Shown: piece after piece, positions 1 through 7,054 of the stretch | Layout of the letters: each line of letters begins with the position of its first letter | How positions within the stretch are numbered: the first letter of the stretch is position 1 | Notes under the pieces: generated by a model | What the model saw: the letters and a program-made list of their open reading frames with translations, nothing else | Told to the model about the DNA's origin: nothing | The model's database searches: none | Program-made: the position numbers and the translations under genes | NCBI GenBank assembly: GCA_945890595.1 | Contig: CAMDCQ010000059.1 | Coordinates: 1-13,145 of the forward strand | DNA from: Chitinophaga pinensis | GTDB lineage: Bacteria > Bacteroidota > Bacteroidia > NS11-12g > UBA9320 | Reading direction: 5' to 3' | Length of the DNA stretch: 13,145 nucleotides

Positions 1-734
1 CCTTTTTCTAATCTTAGTGTGTCTCTAGATGCAAGTCCGCAAGGTATAATGTCAAATTCCTTACCTGCTTCCATGACAACATCCCAAAGGGTATTGGCGT
101 CTGTATTCCAAACATAGAGTTCGAATCCACCTGAACCTGTATATCCTGTATTGCTTATCACTACGTCGTCGCAACCGCCAAGGCTGCCCGCATCAAAATG
201 ATAAAATTCGATAGCAGATAAATCTATATCGGTCAGTTTTTGCAATAGTTTAATAGCGTTTGGCCCTTGTACTGCAAGTAGCGAAATGTCATCAGACTGA
301 TCTTCCAGCTCACAATCAAAACCTTTAGCCTCTTTTTGGCTCATAATCCAATCCCAATCTTTGGCAATGTTACTCGCATTTACAACCAAGGTATAATCCG
401 TAGCAGACCATCTGTATACAATAAGGTCGTCTACAATGCCACCTTCATTATTGGGCATGCAATTATACTGTGCTTGCATGTCGACCATCTTACGTATGCT
501 GTTAGAACATATCCAAGATACAAGTGCTTCTGCATCGTTTCCTTTTACACTAAACTCACCCATGTGACTTACGTCAAACATTCCCACGCTATTGCGCACA
601 GCATGGTGCTCTGGAGCAAGTCCTGTGTATTGTAACGGCATATCGTATCCGGCAAAAGGAACCATTTTGGCACCAAGAGAAACGTGTTTATCGTAAAGTG
701 CAGTTTGTTTCAAGGCATTTAATTCTGTAGACAT
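1..734 (-). CDS. gcvT: Aminomethyltransferase, glycine cleavage system T protein (partial, 3' end beyond left edge)
   Basis: T protein of the cytoplasmic glycine cleavage complex. It takes the aminomethyl group from the lipoylated H protein and makes methylene-tetrahydrofolate and ammonia. The 244 codons read here carry FAGYDMP (27-33), MFDVSHMGEF (52-61), GGIVDDLIVYR (98-108), where the first Asp of DD (102) aligns with the folate-site catalytic Asp of the family, LAVQGPNA (153-160), NTGYTGSGGFELYV (195-208) and GLASRDTLRLEK running off the edge. The family is about 360 residues, so roughly 115 C-terminal residues are missing. The ATG at 732-734 is chosen because MSTELNALKQTALYDKH matches the usual N-terminus. 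A -7-like octamer ends four bases upstream, so the mRNA may be leaderless. No glycine riboswitch is visible. Identification is firm. Confidence 0.96.
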   Translation of the reverse strand, partial: MSTELNALKQTALYDKHVSLGAKMVPFAGYDMPLQYTGLAPEHHAVRNSVGMFDVSHMGEFSVKGNDAEALVSWICSNSIRKMVDMQAQYNCMPNNEGGIVDDLIVYRWSATDYTLVVNASNIAKDWDWIMSQKEAKGFDCELEDQSDDISLLAVQGPNAIKLLQKLTDIDLSAIEFYHFDAGSLGGCDDVVISNTGYTGSGGFELYVWNTDANTLWDVVMEAGKEFDIIPCGLASRDTLRLEK

Positions 735-738
735 ACTG

Positions 739-746
739 CAAAGTAA
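739..746 (-). promoter_or_regulatory. Candidate -7 promoter element of gcvT
   Basis: Read on the minus strand this is TTACTTTG followed by C, 7 of 8 matches to the Bacteroidota -7 box TAnnTTTG. Only four bases (CAGT) separate it from the gcvT ATG, which would put transcription start at or next to the start codon. No clear -33 TTG/TTTG element is visible upstream. Confidence 0.4.
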
Positions 747-876
747 ATTGAAGAGTTGAATTAAATTTTAATTAGGGGTTAAAAATGATGGGTAAAATGT
801 GTAATGGGACTATGATGATGAATAAAAACGAGCATACTGGCCGTTCAACTTGGGTTTATCAGCTAAAATTAAAAAT

Positions 877-957
877 TATTCCAAATAGGTGTGGTTGATA
901 GAAGATGTATTGGTAAGCAGCGATTTCTGTATTCCAAATGGGACTGGTGTGTTTGAT
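877..957. repeat. Two-copy imperfect direct repeat in the gcvT/methyltransferase intergenic region
   Basis: Copy 1 (877-900) reads TATTCCAAATAGG then TGTGGTTGATA. Copy 2 (930-957) reads TATTCCAAATGGG, five extra bases ACTGG, then TGTGTTTGATA. Outside the five-base insertion only two positions differ. The copies lie about 53 bases apart in the 270-base divergent intergenic region, which otherwise shows only AT-rich sequence. They could be paired protein-binding sites or a small duplication; the sequence alone does not decide. Confidence 0.4.
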
Positions 958-1004
958 AAAACAACTATTAATGTCGTTATTTGATGAATAGTTAAGATAA
1001 ATTA

Positions 1005-1649
1005 ATGAAACGCTTTCGTTGGCAAATAGCACAGTTTTTTGAGAATTTTTGGTGGAAGCGTTATTTGAAAAATCGCTCATCGAGTGAATATTTAGCTTGG
1101 AAAAGAGATTATTGGACTACTTTTCTGAATGATATTTCTTTGAGCCCAACTACTGTTCAAGAGCCTGTAATCGATATAGGGTGTGGTCCTGCGGGTATTT
1201 TTATGCTTTTTGAGGGTCAGGAAATTACAGCACTTGATCCCTTGCTAGCTCGGTATGAAGAGTTAGATATTTTTAAAAAGAAGTCATATAGCTCGGTAGA
1301 CTTTGCAAATGAACGTTTTGAGGATTTTACCGCTGCCAAAAAATACAAGACCATTTTCTGTCTAAATGCCATTAATCATTTCGTAGATATTGATTTTAGT
1401 TTCCATAAGTTAAGGGAGATTTGCGACAAGCAAGGTGAGCTAGTACTTTCGGTAGACGCTCACAATTTTTCATTTTTCCGAAAATTATTTGCCCTTATAC
1501 CTTTCGATATTTTGCATCCTCATCAATACAATCTAGCTGAGTACGAGCACTTTTTAGAAAAGAGTGGATTTTCTATAGATAGAAAGGTGGTGATGAAGAA
1601 AGAATTTTTCTTCGACTATTGGGTTTTGGTGGCTAAACCAACGAATTAA
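1005..1649 (+). CDS. Class I SAM-dependent methyltransferase, substrate unknown
   Basis: A 214-residue protein with a single Rossmann-type methyltransferase domain. Motif I is VIDIGCGPAGIF (55-66), the glycine-rich SAM-binding loop. The acidic residue at the end of strand 2 is Asp78 in ITALDP. FCLNAINHFVDID (118-130) is the motif IV/post-IV region seen in Methyltransf_11/25-type enzymes. The C-terminal FSIDRKVVMKKEFFFDYWVLVAKP looks like the closing beta strands. There is no signal peptide or membrane segment, so it is probably cytosolic. The N-terminal 50 residues are rich in aromatic and basic residues and may contact the substrate. The acceptor cannot be inferred: the gene stands alone, divergent from gcvT and convergent with murB 14 bases away. 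The methyltransferase fold is clear; the role is unknown. Confidence 0.85.
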   Translation: MKRFRWQIAQFFENFWWKRYLKNRSSSEYLAWKRDYWTTFLNDISLSPTTVQEPVIDIGCGPAGIFMLFEGQEITALDPLLARYEELDIFKKKSYSSVDFANERFEDFTAAKKYKTIFCLNAINHFVDIDFSFHKLREICDKQGELVLSVDAHNFSFFRKLFALIPFDILHPHQYNLAEYEHFLEKSGFSIDRKVVMKKEFFFDYWVLVAKPTN

Positions 1650-1663
1650 GATTTATCGGTGTG

Positions 1664-2671
1664 TTAAAGCACATTCACTTCCATTTCGAGTGTAATCTGG
1701 AAGGTTTCCCAGACGTCTTCTTGTATATCCTCGGCCAGTTTCAAAACATCTTTTCCTTTAGCATATCCGTAATTTACGAGAACAAGTGCTTGCTTAGCAT
1801 GGCAGCCGGTATAACCAACACGACGGCCTTTCCACCCTAGTTTTTCAATAAGCCATCCCGCTGGGACTTTCACTAAGGTTTCACTCACCGGAAAACTTTT
1901 GATATCTTCAAACTCATACTTGAGCATATTAAGATGCGCTCTATGAATGATTGGATTTTTGAAAAAACTACCGCTGTTGCCTAACTCGGCAGGATCTGGT
2001 AATTTACTTTGGCGTATCGCGATTACGGCATTGCTCACATCGCGTAAAGTGGGAGTAGTAATAGCGTGCTCTACTAGCCAAGCTTCAATATCGCCATAAC
2101 TGGTATTCAGCACATGGTTTCTTTTGGTGAGTTGTAACCCTACAGAAGTAATAAAATACTTGCCTTTAGCGTGTTTTTTAAATATGCTTTCTCGGTATCC
2201 AAATTCACATTCCTTGTTTGTGAATCGTTCCAGTTGCATGGTGGTTAAATTAAGTGCTTCTACATAGGTTAGCAAATCCTTGGTTTCTTTGCCATACGCT
2301 CCTATGTTTTGCATGGGCGCAGCACCTACCGAGCCCGGTATTAAACTCATGTTTTCTAATCCACCATATTCATTTTCAATACAATGCAAAACGAGTTCGT
2401 GCCAGTTTTCACCACTGGCAATGGCAAGCTCTATACTATCATCATCTTCCTTTACGGTACTAATTCCTTTGGTTTGGTTGATGATAACAGTACCATTTAC
2501 ATCCTGCGTAAAAAGTACGTTGCTGCCTCCTCCTAAGAACAGACAATTTTGAAGGTTCGGAACCGTATCCAACTGCTTTAGGTCTGTCAAAAAAATAACG
2601 TTTTTGGCAAATACTTCGATTCCGAAGGTATTGTAATTTTTTAACGATAAATTGGTGTTTGGTACACTCAC
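1664..2671 (-). CDS. murB: UDP-N-acetylenolpyruvoylglucosamine reductase (MurB)
   Basis: Cytoplasmic FAD enzyme that reduces UDP-GlcNAc-enolpyruvate with NADPH to UDP-MurNAc, the second committed step of peptidoglycan precursor synthesis. Counting from the GTG at 2669-2671 (335 aa): SLKNYNTFGI (9-18), LGGGSNVL (46-53) and PGSVGAAPMQNIGAYG (112-127) form the PCMH-type FAD domain. YRESIF (159-164) carries the Tyr-containing insertion of type I MurB. GNSGSFFKNP (231-240) holds the proton-donor Ser, and LEMEV (328-332) holds the C-terminal acidic residue. The open frame extends to a TTG at 2720-2722 (352 aa), but those 17 extra residues do not resemble MurB, that start lies 11 bases from the divergent gene, and 335 aa is close to the family's usual length. 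A -7-like octamer just before the GTG supports the shorter form. Ends 14 bases from the convergent methyltransferase gene. Confidence 0.95.
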   Translation of the reverse strand: MSVPNTNLSLKNYNTFGIEVFAKNVIFLTDLKQLDTVPNLQNCLFLGGGSNVLFTQDVNGTVIINQTKGISTVKEDDDSIELAIASGENWHELVLHCIENEYGGLENMSLIPGSVGAAPMQNIGAYGKETKDLLTYVEALNLTTMQLERFTNKECEFGYRESIFKKHAKGKYFITSVGLQLTKRNHVLNTSYGDIEAWLVEHAITTPTLRDVSNAVIAIRQSKLPDPAELGNSGSFFKNPIIHRAHLNMLKYEFEDIKSFPVSETLVKVPAGWLIEKLGWKGRRVGYTGCHAKQALVLVNYGYAKGKDVLKLAEDIQEDVWETFQITLEMEVNVL

Positions 2672-2675
2672 CTTG

Positions 2676-2683
2676 CAATAGTA
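2676..2683 (-). promoter_or_regulatory. Candidate -7 promoter element of murB
   Basis: The minus strand reads TACTATTG followed by C, 7 of 8 matches to TAnnTTTG. It lies four bases (CAAG) before the proposed GTG start of murB. If it is used, the upstream TTG start cannot be translated from this transcript. A -33 element is not evident. Confidence 0.35.
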
Positions 2684-2733
2684 ATTAGTCAGTTTAAATT
2701 TTAGTTGTATTTTTCCCCACAAATAAACATTAC

Positions 2734-3099
2734 ATGAAAAAAATCGCCTTTTTACTGTTCGGTATAATCACATTAGCAATGGCTTGTAAGGATGACGATA
2801 TCGTTATTACGGTTCAACCAAAATCACTTTGCGATAGTTTGGATATAACCTACACGTCTTACGTTAAACCAGTTTTAGATAATGCAGGTTGCTCAGGAAG
2901 CTATTGTCATGGATCTGGAGCTGGCGGGTTTACCATTATAGATTACGCCACCACAAAGGCAACAGCATCTGACGTTAAGTTTTTAAAGGCGATAAAGCAC
3001 GAATTGGGCGCAAGCGCAATGCCCAAAAGTGGCAATAAACTAAGCGACGAGCAAATCACCCGCATAGAATGTTGGGTACAAAATGGATTTAAGGAGTAA
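2734..3099 (+). CDS. Surface-exposed lipoprotein with a c-type haem (Cys-X4-Cys-His) domain
   Basis: A 121-residue precursor. Residues 1-17 are a lipoprotein signal peptide ending LAMA, with Cys18 as the acylated residue. Its -3 position is Ala rather than Leu, which Bacteroidota tolerate. The mature N-terminus is C-K-D-D-D, the pattern of the Bacteroidota lipoprotein export signal (Lys followed by acidic residues), which predicts display on the outer face of the outer membrane. The rest is a small cytochrome-like domain: Cys53-SGSY-Cys58-His59 as haem attachment, Ala-Met96-Pro as candidate sixth ligand, then LSDEQITRIECWVQNG (103-118), the usual C-terminal helix. Cys33 and Cys113 could form a disulfide. 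The X4 spacing instead of X2 recurs in this Bacteroidota/Planctomycetes-type group. Redox partner and function are unknown. Divergent from murB, convergent with mnmD. Confidence 0.8.
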   Translation: MKKIAFLLFGIITLAMACKDDDIVITVQPKSLCDSLDITYTSYVKPVLDNAGCSGSYCHGSGAGGFTIIDYATTKATASDVKFLKAIKHELGASAMPKSGNKLSDEQITRIECWVQNGFKE

Positions 3100-3115
3100 C
3101 AAAGGAAGCGGCTAC

Positions 3116-3766
3116 CTAAATGGGCTTTAGGGCAACCGTCATTTCTCGCTTACCGTTAGCACCTGGTGGATTTTCAATTGAATATCCTGCTGCTTTTAAG
3201 TCTCGCTTCAGTTGACCAGCTGCGGAATACGTGGATAACACGCCTCCTGGTTTGGTTGCGTTAAATAATTTGGTAAAAAGTGTCTCATTCCAAAGTTCGG
3301 GTTGCTTCTTAGGTGCAAATGCATCAAAATAGACTACATCATACGCTTCATTTTCGAGTGCTACATATTCTAATTTTTGATTGGTCTTATGCAGGGTAAA
3401 GTGACTATTTACGGCCACTTTCTGTTCCCATTCTGCTTGGTGTATTTCATTGAAAAGAAGCTCGTCTTCTTGTAAGGTACCATAACCTATTTGTGCGATG
3501 AGATCAAATGGTACTTGAAAAGGTTCGAGCGTGTGGTAGAAAACCTTTCTCTCGGATTTTATGGCGTGTTGTGCAGTGAGTAATGCGTTTAGGCCTGTTC
3601 CAAAACCCACTTCTAAAATACGGATATTGCCTTTGGTGCGGTCCATTCCTTCTTGAAGGAAAACATGCTTGGCTTCAGAAATTGCGCCATTTCTACTGTG
3701 ATAAGTTTCATCCATACTGGGTATGTATAAGGTGTATTCTCCAGAAGTAGTTTGTTGCAATTCCAT
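3116..3766 (-). CDS. mnmD: Stand-alone tRNA 5-methylaminomethyl-2-thiouridine methyltransferase MnmD
   Basis: SAM-dependent methyltransferase (Methyltransf_30/DUF752 family) for the last step of mnm5(s2)U synthesis at the wobble uridine of tRNA. It is equivalent to the N-terminal half of the bifunctional enterobacterial MnmC; the length of 216 residues shows that the oxidase half is absent. Visible motifs are YHSRNGAISEAKHVFL (22-37), LEVGFGTGLNALLT (51-64; SAM motif I), Glu81 at the end of strand 2, YFDAFAPKKQPELW (146-159; catalytic Asp loop), TYSAAGQLKRDLKAAGY (179-195) and PGANGKREMT (201-210). All are hallmarks of the family. The ATG at 3764-3766 follows a perfect -7 box by five bases. 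No mnmC2-like oxidase is present in the window. It overlaps no neighbour and ends 16 bases from the haem lipoprotein gene. Confidence 0.94.
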   Translation of the reverse strand: MELQQTTSGEYTLYIPSMDETYHSRNGAISEAKHVFLQEGMDRTKGNIRILEVGFGTGLNALLTAQHAIKSERKVFYHTLEPFQVPFDLIAQIGYGTLQEDELLFNEIHQAEWEQKVAVNSHFTLHKTNQKLEYVALENEAYDVVYFDAFAPKKQPELWNETLFTKLFNATKPGGVLSTYSAAGQLKRDLKAAGYSIENPPGANGKREMTVALKPI

Positions 3767-3771
3767 GGCGG

Positions 3772-3779
3772 CAAAGGTA
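3772..3779 (-). promoter_or_regulatory. -7 promoter element of mnmD
   Basis: The minus strand reads TACCTTTG followed by C, a perfect match to the Bacteroidota box TAnnTTTG. It sits five bases (CCGCC) before the mnmD ATG, again implying little or no 5' leader. A TTG lies 13 bases upstream, closer than the usual -33 spacing, so the upstream element is unresolved. Confidence 0.5.
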
Positions 3780-3818
3780 TTTATTTTAGCTTCAAGCGAG
3801 GATAAGTATAACGTTTGG

Positions 3819-3832
3819 TCAGAATACTCTGA
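3819..3832. repeat. Short perfect inverted repeat between mnmD and the glycosyltransferase gene
   Basis: TCAGA-ATAC-TCTGA is a 5-base perfect inverted repeat with a 4-base spacer inside the 167-base divergent intergenic region. It could be a small operator or a weak hairpin. A repeat this short can occur by chance, and no second copy was seen. Confidence 0.2.
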
Positions 3833-3918
3833 AATGGGTTTAGCGGAAAAAATCGGGGTTTCTGAAGGCGAGGCGATCGAATAAATAATGCATTCTTAAT
3901 TCTATCTGTATTTTCTTT

Positions 3919-3926
3919 TAATATTG
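3919..3926 (+). promoter_or_regulatory. Candidate -7 promoter element of the glycosyltransferase gene
   Basis: TAATATTG followed by C matches TAnnTTTG at 7 of 8 positions and lies seven bases before the ATG at 3934. No -33 TTG is evident at the usual distance. Confidence 0.35.
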
Positions 3927-3933
3927 CACTTGC

Positions 3934-4659
3934 ATGCATCCAAAAGTTTTGTCCATTATTATTCCTGTGTACAACGAGGAAAAAACAATACACCTTATTC
4001 TGGACAAGATAAAACAAGTTCAACTTATCGGCGGCCTCGAAAAAGAGGTGGTAATGGTCAACGATTTTTCGAGCGATAATTCGTGGGCAAGGCTGCAAGC
4101 CTATCAAGCGCAAAACCAAGATCTAAAAATATCACTTTTTAACCATGCCGTAAATAAAGGGAAAGGGGCTGCACTGCATACCGGCATTAAGGAGGCGACA
4201 GGTGATTTGGTAATTATACAAGATGCTGATTTAGAGTACGACCCCCTTGAGTATAATGAGTTGTTAAAACCTATTCTTGACGGGCACGCTGATGTAGTTT
4301 ACGGGTCTCGATTTATGGGAGGGAAGCCTCATCGTATTTTGTTCTTTTGGCACAGTATCGGGAATGGTATTCTGACGTTAATGAGCAACGTCCTCACCAA
4401 TTTAAACCTGACCGATATGGAAACCTGTTATAAACTCTTCAGGGCAGATATTATAAAGGGCCTACATCTCAAAGAAAATCGTTTTGGTTTTGAGCCAGAA
4501 GTAACAGCTAAAATCGCTCGAATACCCGGCATTCGTATTTATGAAATTGGGATATCCTACTACGGCCGTACCTATGAAGACGGCAAAAAAATAGGATGGA
4601 AGGACGGTCTTCGCGCCATTTACTGCATCTTAAAATACAATATTTGGGCAAAAAAATAA
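3934..4659 (+). CDS. Glycosyltransferase family 2, DPM/DPG-synthase-like
   Basis: A 241-residue soluble GT-A enzyme of the dolichyl/polyprenyl-phosphate mannose or glucose synthase type. LSIIIPVYNEEKTI (6-19) opens the nucleotide-binding fold. VNDFSSDNS (42-50) binds the nucleotide, NKGKGAALHTGIKEATGD (74-91) precedes the DXD-type motif in QDADLEYDP (96-104), and YGSRFMGG (123-130), LTDMETCYKLFR (159-170) and RFGFEPEVTAKIA (183-195) follow the DPM-like pattern. YYGRTYEDGKKIGWKDG (209-225) is the characteristic C-terminal motif. No C-terminal membrane helices are present, so it is the short form and probably works at the inner face of the cytoplasmic membrane on a polyprenyl-phosphate acceptor. 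The sugar cannot be read from the sequence. No other glycan genes are adjacent, so the pathway is unassigned. Confidence 0.92.
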   Translation: MHPKVLSIIIPVYNEEKTIHLILDKIKQVQLIGGLEKEVVMVNDFSSDNSWARLQAYQAQNQDLKISLFNHAVNKGKGAALHTGIKEATGDLVIIQDADLEYDPLEYNELLKPILDGHADVVYGSRFMGGKPHRILFFWHSIGNGILTLMSNVLTNLNLTDMETCYKLFRADIIKGLHLKENRFGFEPEVTAKIARIPGIRIYEIGISYYGRTYEDGKKIGWKDGLRAIYCILKYNIWAKK

Positions 4660-4681
4660 GGGCAAACAAGACCTCGTCAGA

Positions 4682-5983
4682 TTACTTGGGTTCTAGTCCA
4701 GATTTATAGGTCGCCAAACATAATTCTCTGGCCGTTTTATGATCTACAATTTCTTTAGGGTATGCAGAAGTGCCCCATTCCGGAATCCATTTTTTAATAT
4801 ACGCATGCTTCGAGTCAAAACGCTCAATTTGGGTATATGGATTAAAAATACGGAAATACGGTGCAGCATCAACGCCACTTCCTGCGGCCCATTGCCAACC
4901 TCCGTTATTACTAGCTAGATCAAAATCAAGGAGTTTTTTGGCAAAATAAGCTTCGCCCCACCGCCAGTCGAGTAATAAATGCTTGGTTAAAAAACTAGCA
5001 ACAACCATACGCACCCTGTTGTGCATAAAACCAGTAGTATTGAGTTCCCGCATTCCTGCGTCTACCAAGCCATAACCTGTTTTACCTGCACACCATGCTT
5101 TAAAATGTTCTTCATTGGTACTCCACTTAATTTGGTCGTACTGCGGTTTAAAACTACCCTGTGCCGTGTGCGGAAAGTGATGTAAGATGTGTGCGTAAAA
5201 ATCCCGCCAAATCAACTCATTAAGCCATTTTTCACTCGTTTTTTGTCCTTTGGCTGCTTTATCTCGGATGCTCACTGTGCCAAATCTCAAATGCAACGAA
5301 AGTCTGGAAGTGCCTGCGATTGCAGGAAAGTCGCGATGTGCTTCGTAATTTTTGATAACACTCAGTGTTGTAGTCTTTGGTGGAAATGCAATCGCTCGTT
5401 TTTGGAATCCCATTTCGGCTAGCGATATAAGTGGAGTGGGAGTCCTTTTGTGAAAAGCGCTGAAGTATTTTTCGGTAGGATATGGTTTGAGTTGATAGGG
5501 TGTTAACGTAGCTTTCCACTTACGACTGTACGGCGTAAAAACCACATAAGGACTGCCGTCGTCTTTAACTACTTCATCCATTTCAAAGATGACATGGTCT
5601 TTGTAGGTATGGAATGGAATAGTGCTATTTAACAAAATGTTAGCGACCTCCGCATCTCGTTTGTTGGCATAGGGCTCGTAGTCACGATTTGTATAAACTG
5701 CACTCGGTTGCAATTCTTCTAGTATAGACGGCCAGAGCTCTATTGGGTTTCCATAGTACACCAGCAAGTCACTCCCTAAGTCTTGTAATTCTTGCTTAAG
5801 TCGACTAAGTTCTTGGTGAATAAACGTAACGCGCGCATCCGCTTTATCTTCGAGTTTGTTCAGTATTTCGATATCAAAAATGAAAATAGGTTGAACAGAG
5901 AAGCCGCTTTTAAGTGCGTAGTAAAGCGCCGCATTATCTTCTAATCGGAGGTCTCTCCTAAACCAATGTATTGCTAAATTCAT
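4682..5983 (-). CDS. phrB: Class I cyclobutane pyrimidine dimer photolyase (deoxyribodipyrimidine photo-lyase)
   Basis: Light-driven repair of UV-induced pyrimidine dimers using reduced FAD. The 433-residue protein has the N-terminal antenna-binding alpha/beta domain, starting IHWFRRDLRLEDN (5-17), and the C-terminal helical FAD domain with TSRLSLHLRFGTVSIRDKA (225-243), ELIWRDFY (256-263), GKTGYGLVDAGMRELNTTG (300-318) and NNGGWQWAAGSGVDAAPYF (359-377). Spacing against the E. coli enzyme places the electron-transfer Trp triad at W287, W340 and W363, all present. Asn359 corresponds to the flavin-N5 Asn, and Glu256/Trp259 to substrate-contacting residues. These support an active photolyase rather than a signalling cryptochrome. 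The antenna chromophore cannot be assigned. The ATG overlaps the upstream gene's TGA by four bases (ATGA), indicating translational coupling. Confidence 0.94.
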   Translation of the reverse strand: MNLAIHWFRRDLRLEDNAALYYALKSGFSVQPIFIFDIEILNKLEDKADARVTFIHQELSRLKQELQDLGSDLLVYYGNPIELWPSILEELQPSAVYTNRDYEPYANKRDAEVANILLNSTIPFHTYKDHVIFEMDEVVKDDGSPYVVFTPYSRKWKATLTPYQLKPYPTEKYFSAFHKRTPTPLISLAEMGFQKRAIAFPPKTTTLSVIKNYEAHRDFPAIAGTSRLSLHLRFGTVSIRDKAAKGQKTSEKWLNELIWRDFYAHILHHFPHTAQGSFKPQYDQIKWSTNEEHFKAWCAGKTGYGLVDAGMRELNTTGFMHNRVRMVVASFLTKHLLLDWRWGEAYFAKKLLDFDLASNNGGWQWAAGSGVDAAPYFRIFNPYTQIERFDSKHAYIKKWIPEWGTSAYPKEIVDHKTARELCLATYKSGLEPK

Positions 5984-6864
5984 AAAGCGTTGAGTGCGTC
6001 TTTAAGGTTATGGTACTTATGGAGCTTGTGTTGTGCCATTTTAGGCGAAGTGATGCGATAACTATTAAGTAGGGTAGCCGATGCTTCACCCAATACCCAT
6101 TTTAAGAGAAAAGCAGGAATGTGAGGGAGAATTACGCTTCGATTTTCGTTTTTGGCTATGCCTGAAATAAAATCATCCATCATAAAGGCATTTTCACCCA
6201 CTACATTATACACATCTGCAGGTATTTCTTTTTTGATTAAGGCCAGAATGAATTCATTTAACTCATCACGGTGTGTATAGTTGGCCCACATCGTACCATC
6301 GCCAAAGGCGGATGCGGCATAAAATTTAGCCAATAAACCTAAGCTTTTATAAACACCACCATTTCTACTTAAATAAAGCCCGATGCGTATCACGCTTCTT
6401 TCTATGCTGGGATTGAGTTCTAGCGAGGGTTTTTCCCAAGCTACACACAAATGAGCCATAAAATCGTCGCCAGCAGGAGTCGCTTCGGTGATAACGGTAT
6501 CCTTACAATCGCCGTAATATCCCATAGCGCTGCCTTGTATATACTGGGTAACCTGGGTTGACTGGCTGTTTAAATAGTGGGTTAATAATTGAGAGGAGTC
6601 TACACGCGAGCTGGTAAGGTCTTTTTTGCGTTTGGTTGTCCATCGGCCACCAATGATGAGACTGCCGGCTAGATTGATTACGGTTGTGATGCCGTCAAAT
6701 GCTTTTGGGTCAATATAGTCTTTAGCAATATCCCAGTTATAAAGGAATTTTGACTCATTGGTAGCGCCTCGGGTAAGTATGTGTACTTGGTATCCCTGCG
6801 CTTTTAAGTACGTTGTTAATTCAGAACCTATAAGACCAGAACCTCCTGCTATTAATATACCCAT
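5980..6864 (-). CDS. TIGR01777 family SDR-like epimerase protein (YfcH/SDR39U1-like)
   Basis: A 294-residue atypical extended short-chain dehydrogenase. The N-terminal Rossmann fold begins GILIAGGSGLIGSEL with the nucleotide-binding GGSGLIG at 7-13. VINLAGSLIIGGRWTTKRKKD (63-82), the SSRV stretch (85-88) and QGSAMGYYGD (110-119, containing the Tyr of the active site) are signatures of TIGR01777. RNGGVYKSL and the loop around WANYTHRDEL (193-202) follow the family order. The C-terminus from PHIPAFLLKWVLGEAS to LKDALNAL (247-294) matches the DUF1731 cap. No substrate has been firmly established for this family. It is the first gene of a two-gene operon with the photolyase, overlapping it by four bases. 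A -7-like sequence is about 46 bases upstream. It is predicted soluble. Confidence 0.9.
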   Translation of the reverse strand: MGILIAGGSGLIGSELTTYLKAQGYQVHILTRGATNESKFLYNWDIAKDYIDPKAFDGITTVINLAGSLIIGGRWTTKRKKDLTSSRVDSSQLLTHYLNSQSTQVTQYIQGSAMGYYGDCKDTVITEATPAGDDFMAHLCVAWEKPSLELNPSIERSVIRIGLYLSRNGGVYKSLGLLAKFYAASAFGDGTMWANYTHRDELNEFILALIKKEIPADVYNVVGENAFMMDDFISGIAKNENRSVILPHIPAFLLKWVLGEASATLLNSYRITSPKMAQHKLHKYHNLKDALNAL

Positions 6865-6910
6865 ATATGCTTAACACTATCCTTTTTTAAATGTTTGTAG
6901 ATAGGTGGCT

Positions 6911-6918
6911 CAAAGTAA
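6911..6918 (-). promoter_or_regulatory. Possible -7 promoter element for the SDR-photolyase operon
   Basis: The minus strand reads TTACTTTG, 7 of 8 matches to TAnnTTTG and the same octamer seen before gcvT, here followed by A. It lies 46 bases upstream of the ATG at 6864, leaving room for a leader. No -33 element is clear. It lies in the 190-base divergent intergenic region 6865-7054, where nothing else was recognised apart from the promoter of the opposite gene. Confidence 0.3.
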
Positions 6919-7042
6919 ATTAATTTTTTGGTTATGCCCCGCTGAAATTAAGCAAAGCCTAAATCGTCCGATAATCAAAGGAAAGGGTTACGCCAAAGAA
7001 ATAAGCTTCGTTTCTTCTATTTCTAGATACGTTAAATTTTAG

Positions 7043-7050
7043 CACATTTG
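7043..7050 (+). promoter_or_regulatory. Candidate -7 promoter element of the lipid/peptidase operon
   Basis: CACATTTG followed by C matches TAnnTTTG at 7 of 8 positions and ends four bases before the GTG start at 7055. The frame is closed by a TAG at 7040-7042, so translation must begin within this short interval. Confidence 0.35.
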
Positions 7051-7054
7051 CATT

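Noticed and set aside
336..635. Plus-strand open frame of 99 codons opposite gcvT
   Set aside because: It lies wholly inside the well-supported gcvT gene on the other strand and has no recognisable motif.
735..1004. Glycine riboswitch or other structured RNA upstream of gcvT
   Set aside because: No tandem aptamer-like conserved blocks, and the likely promoter lies almost on the start codon, leaving no room for a leader RNA.
859..1080. Minus-strand 73-codon frame across the intergenic region and methyltransferase start
   Set aside because: Its first third is antisense to the methyltransferase N-terminus and the rest covers the intergenic repeat; composition is low-information and no family is recognised.
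2254..2678. Several overlapping frames on both strands within murB
   Set aside because: All are out-of-frame shadows of murB, whose motifs run continuously through the region.
3781..4119. Minus-strand 112-codon frame between mnmD and the glycosyltransferase
   Set aside because: More than half is antisense to the conserved N-terminus of the glycosyltransferase; no signal or domain features.
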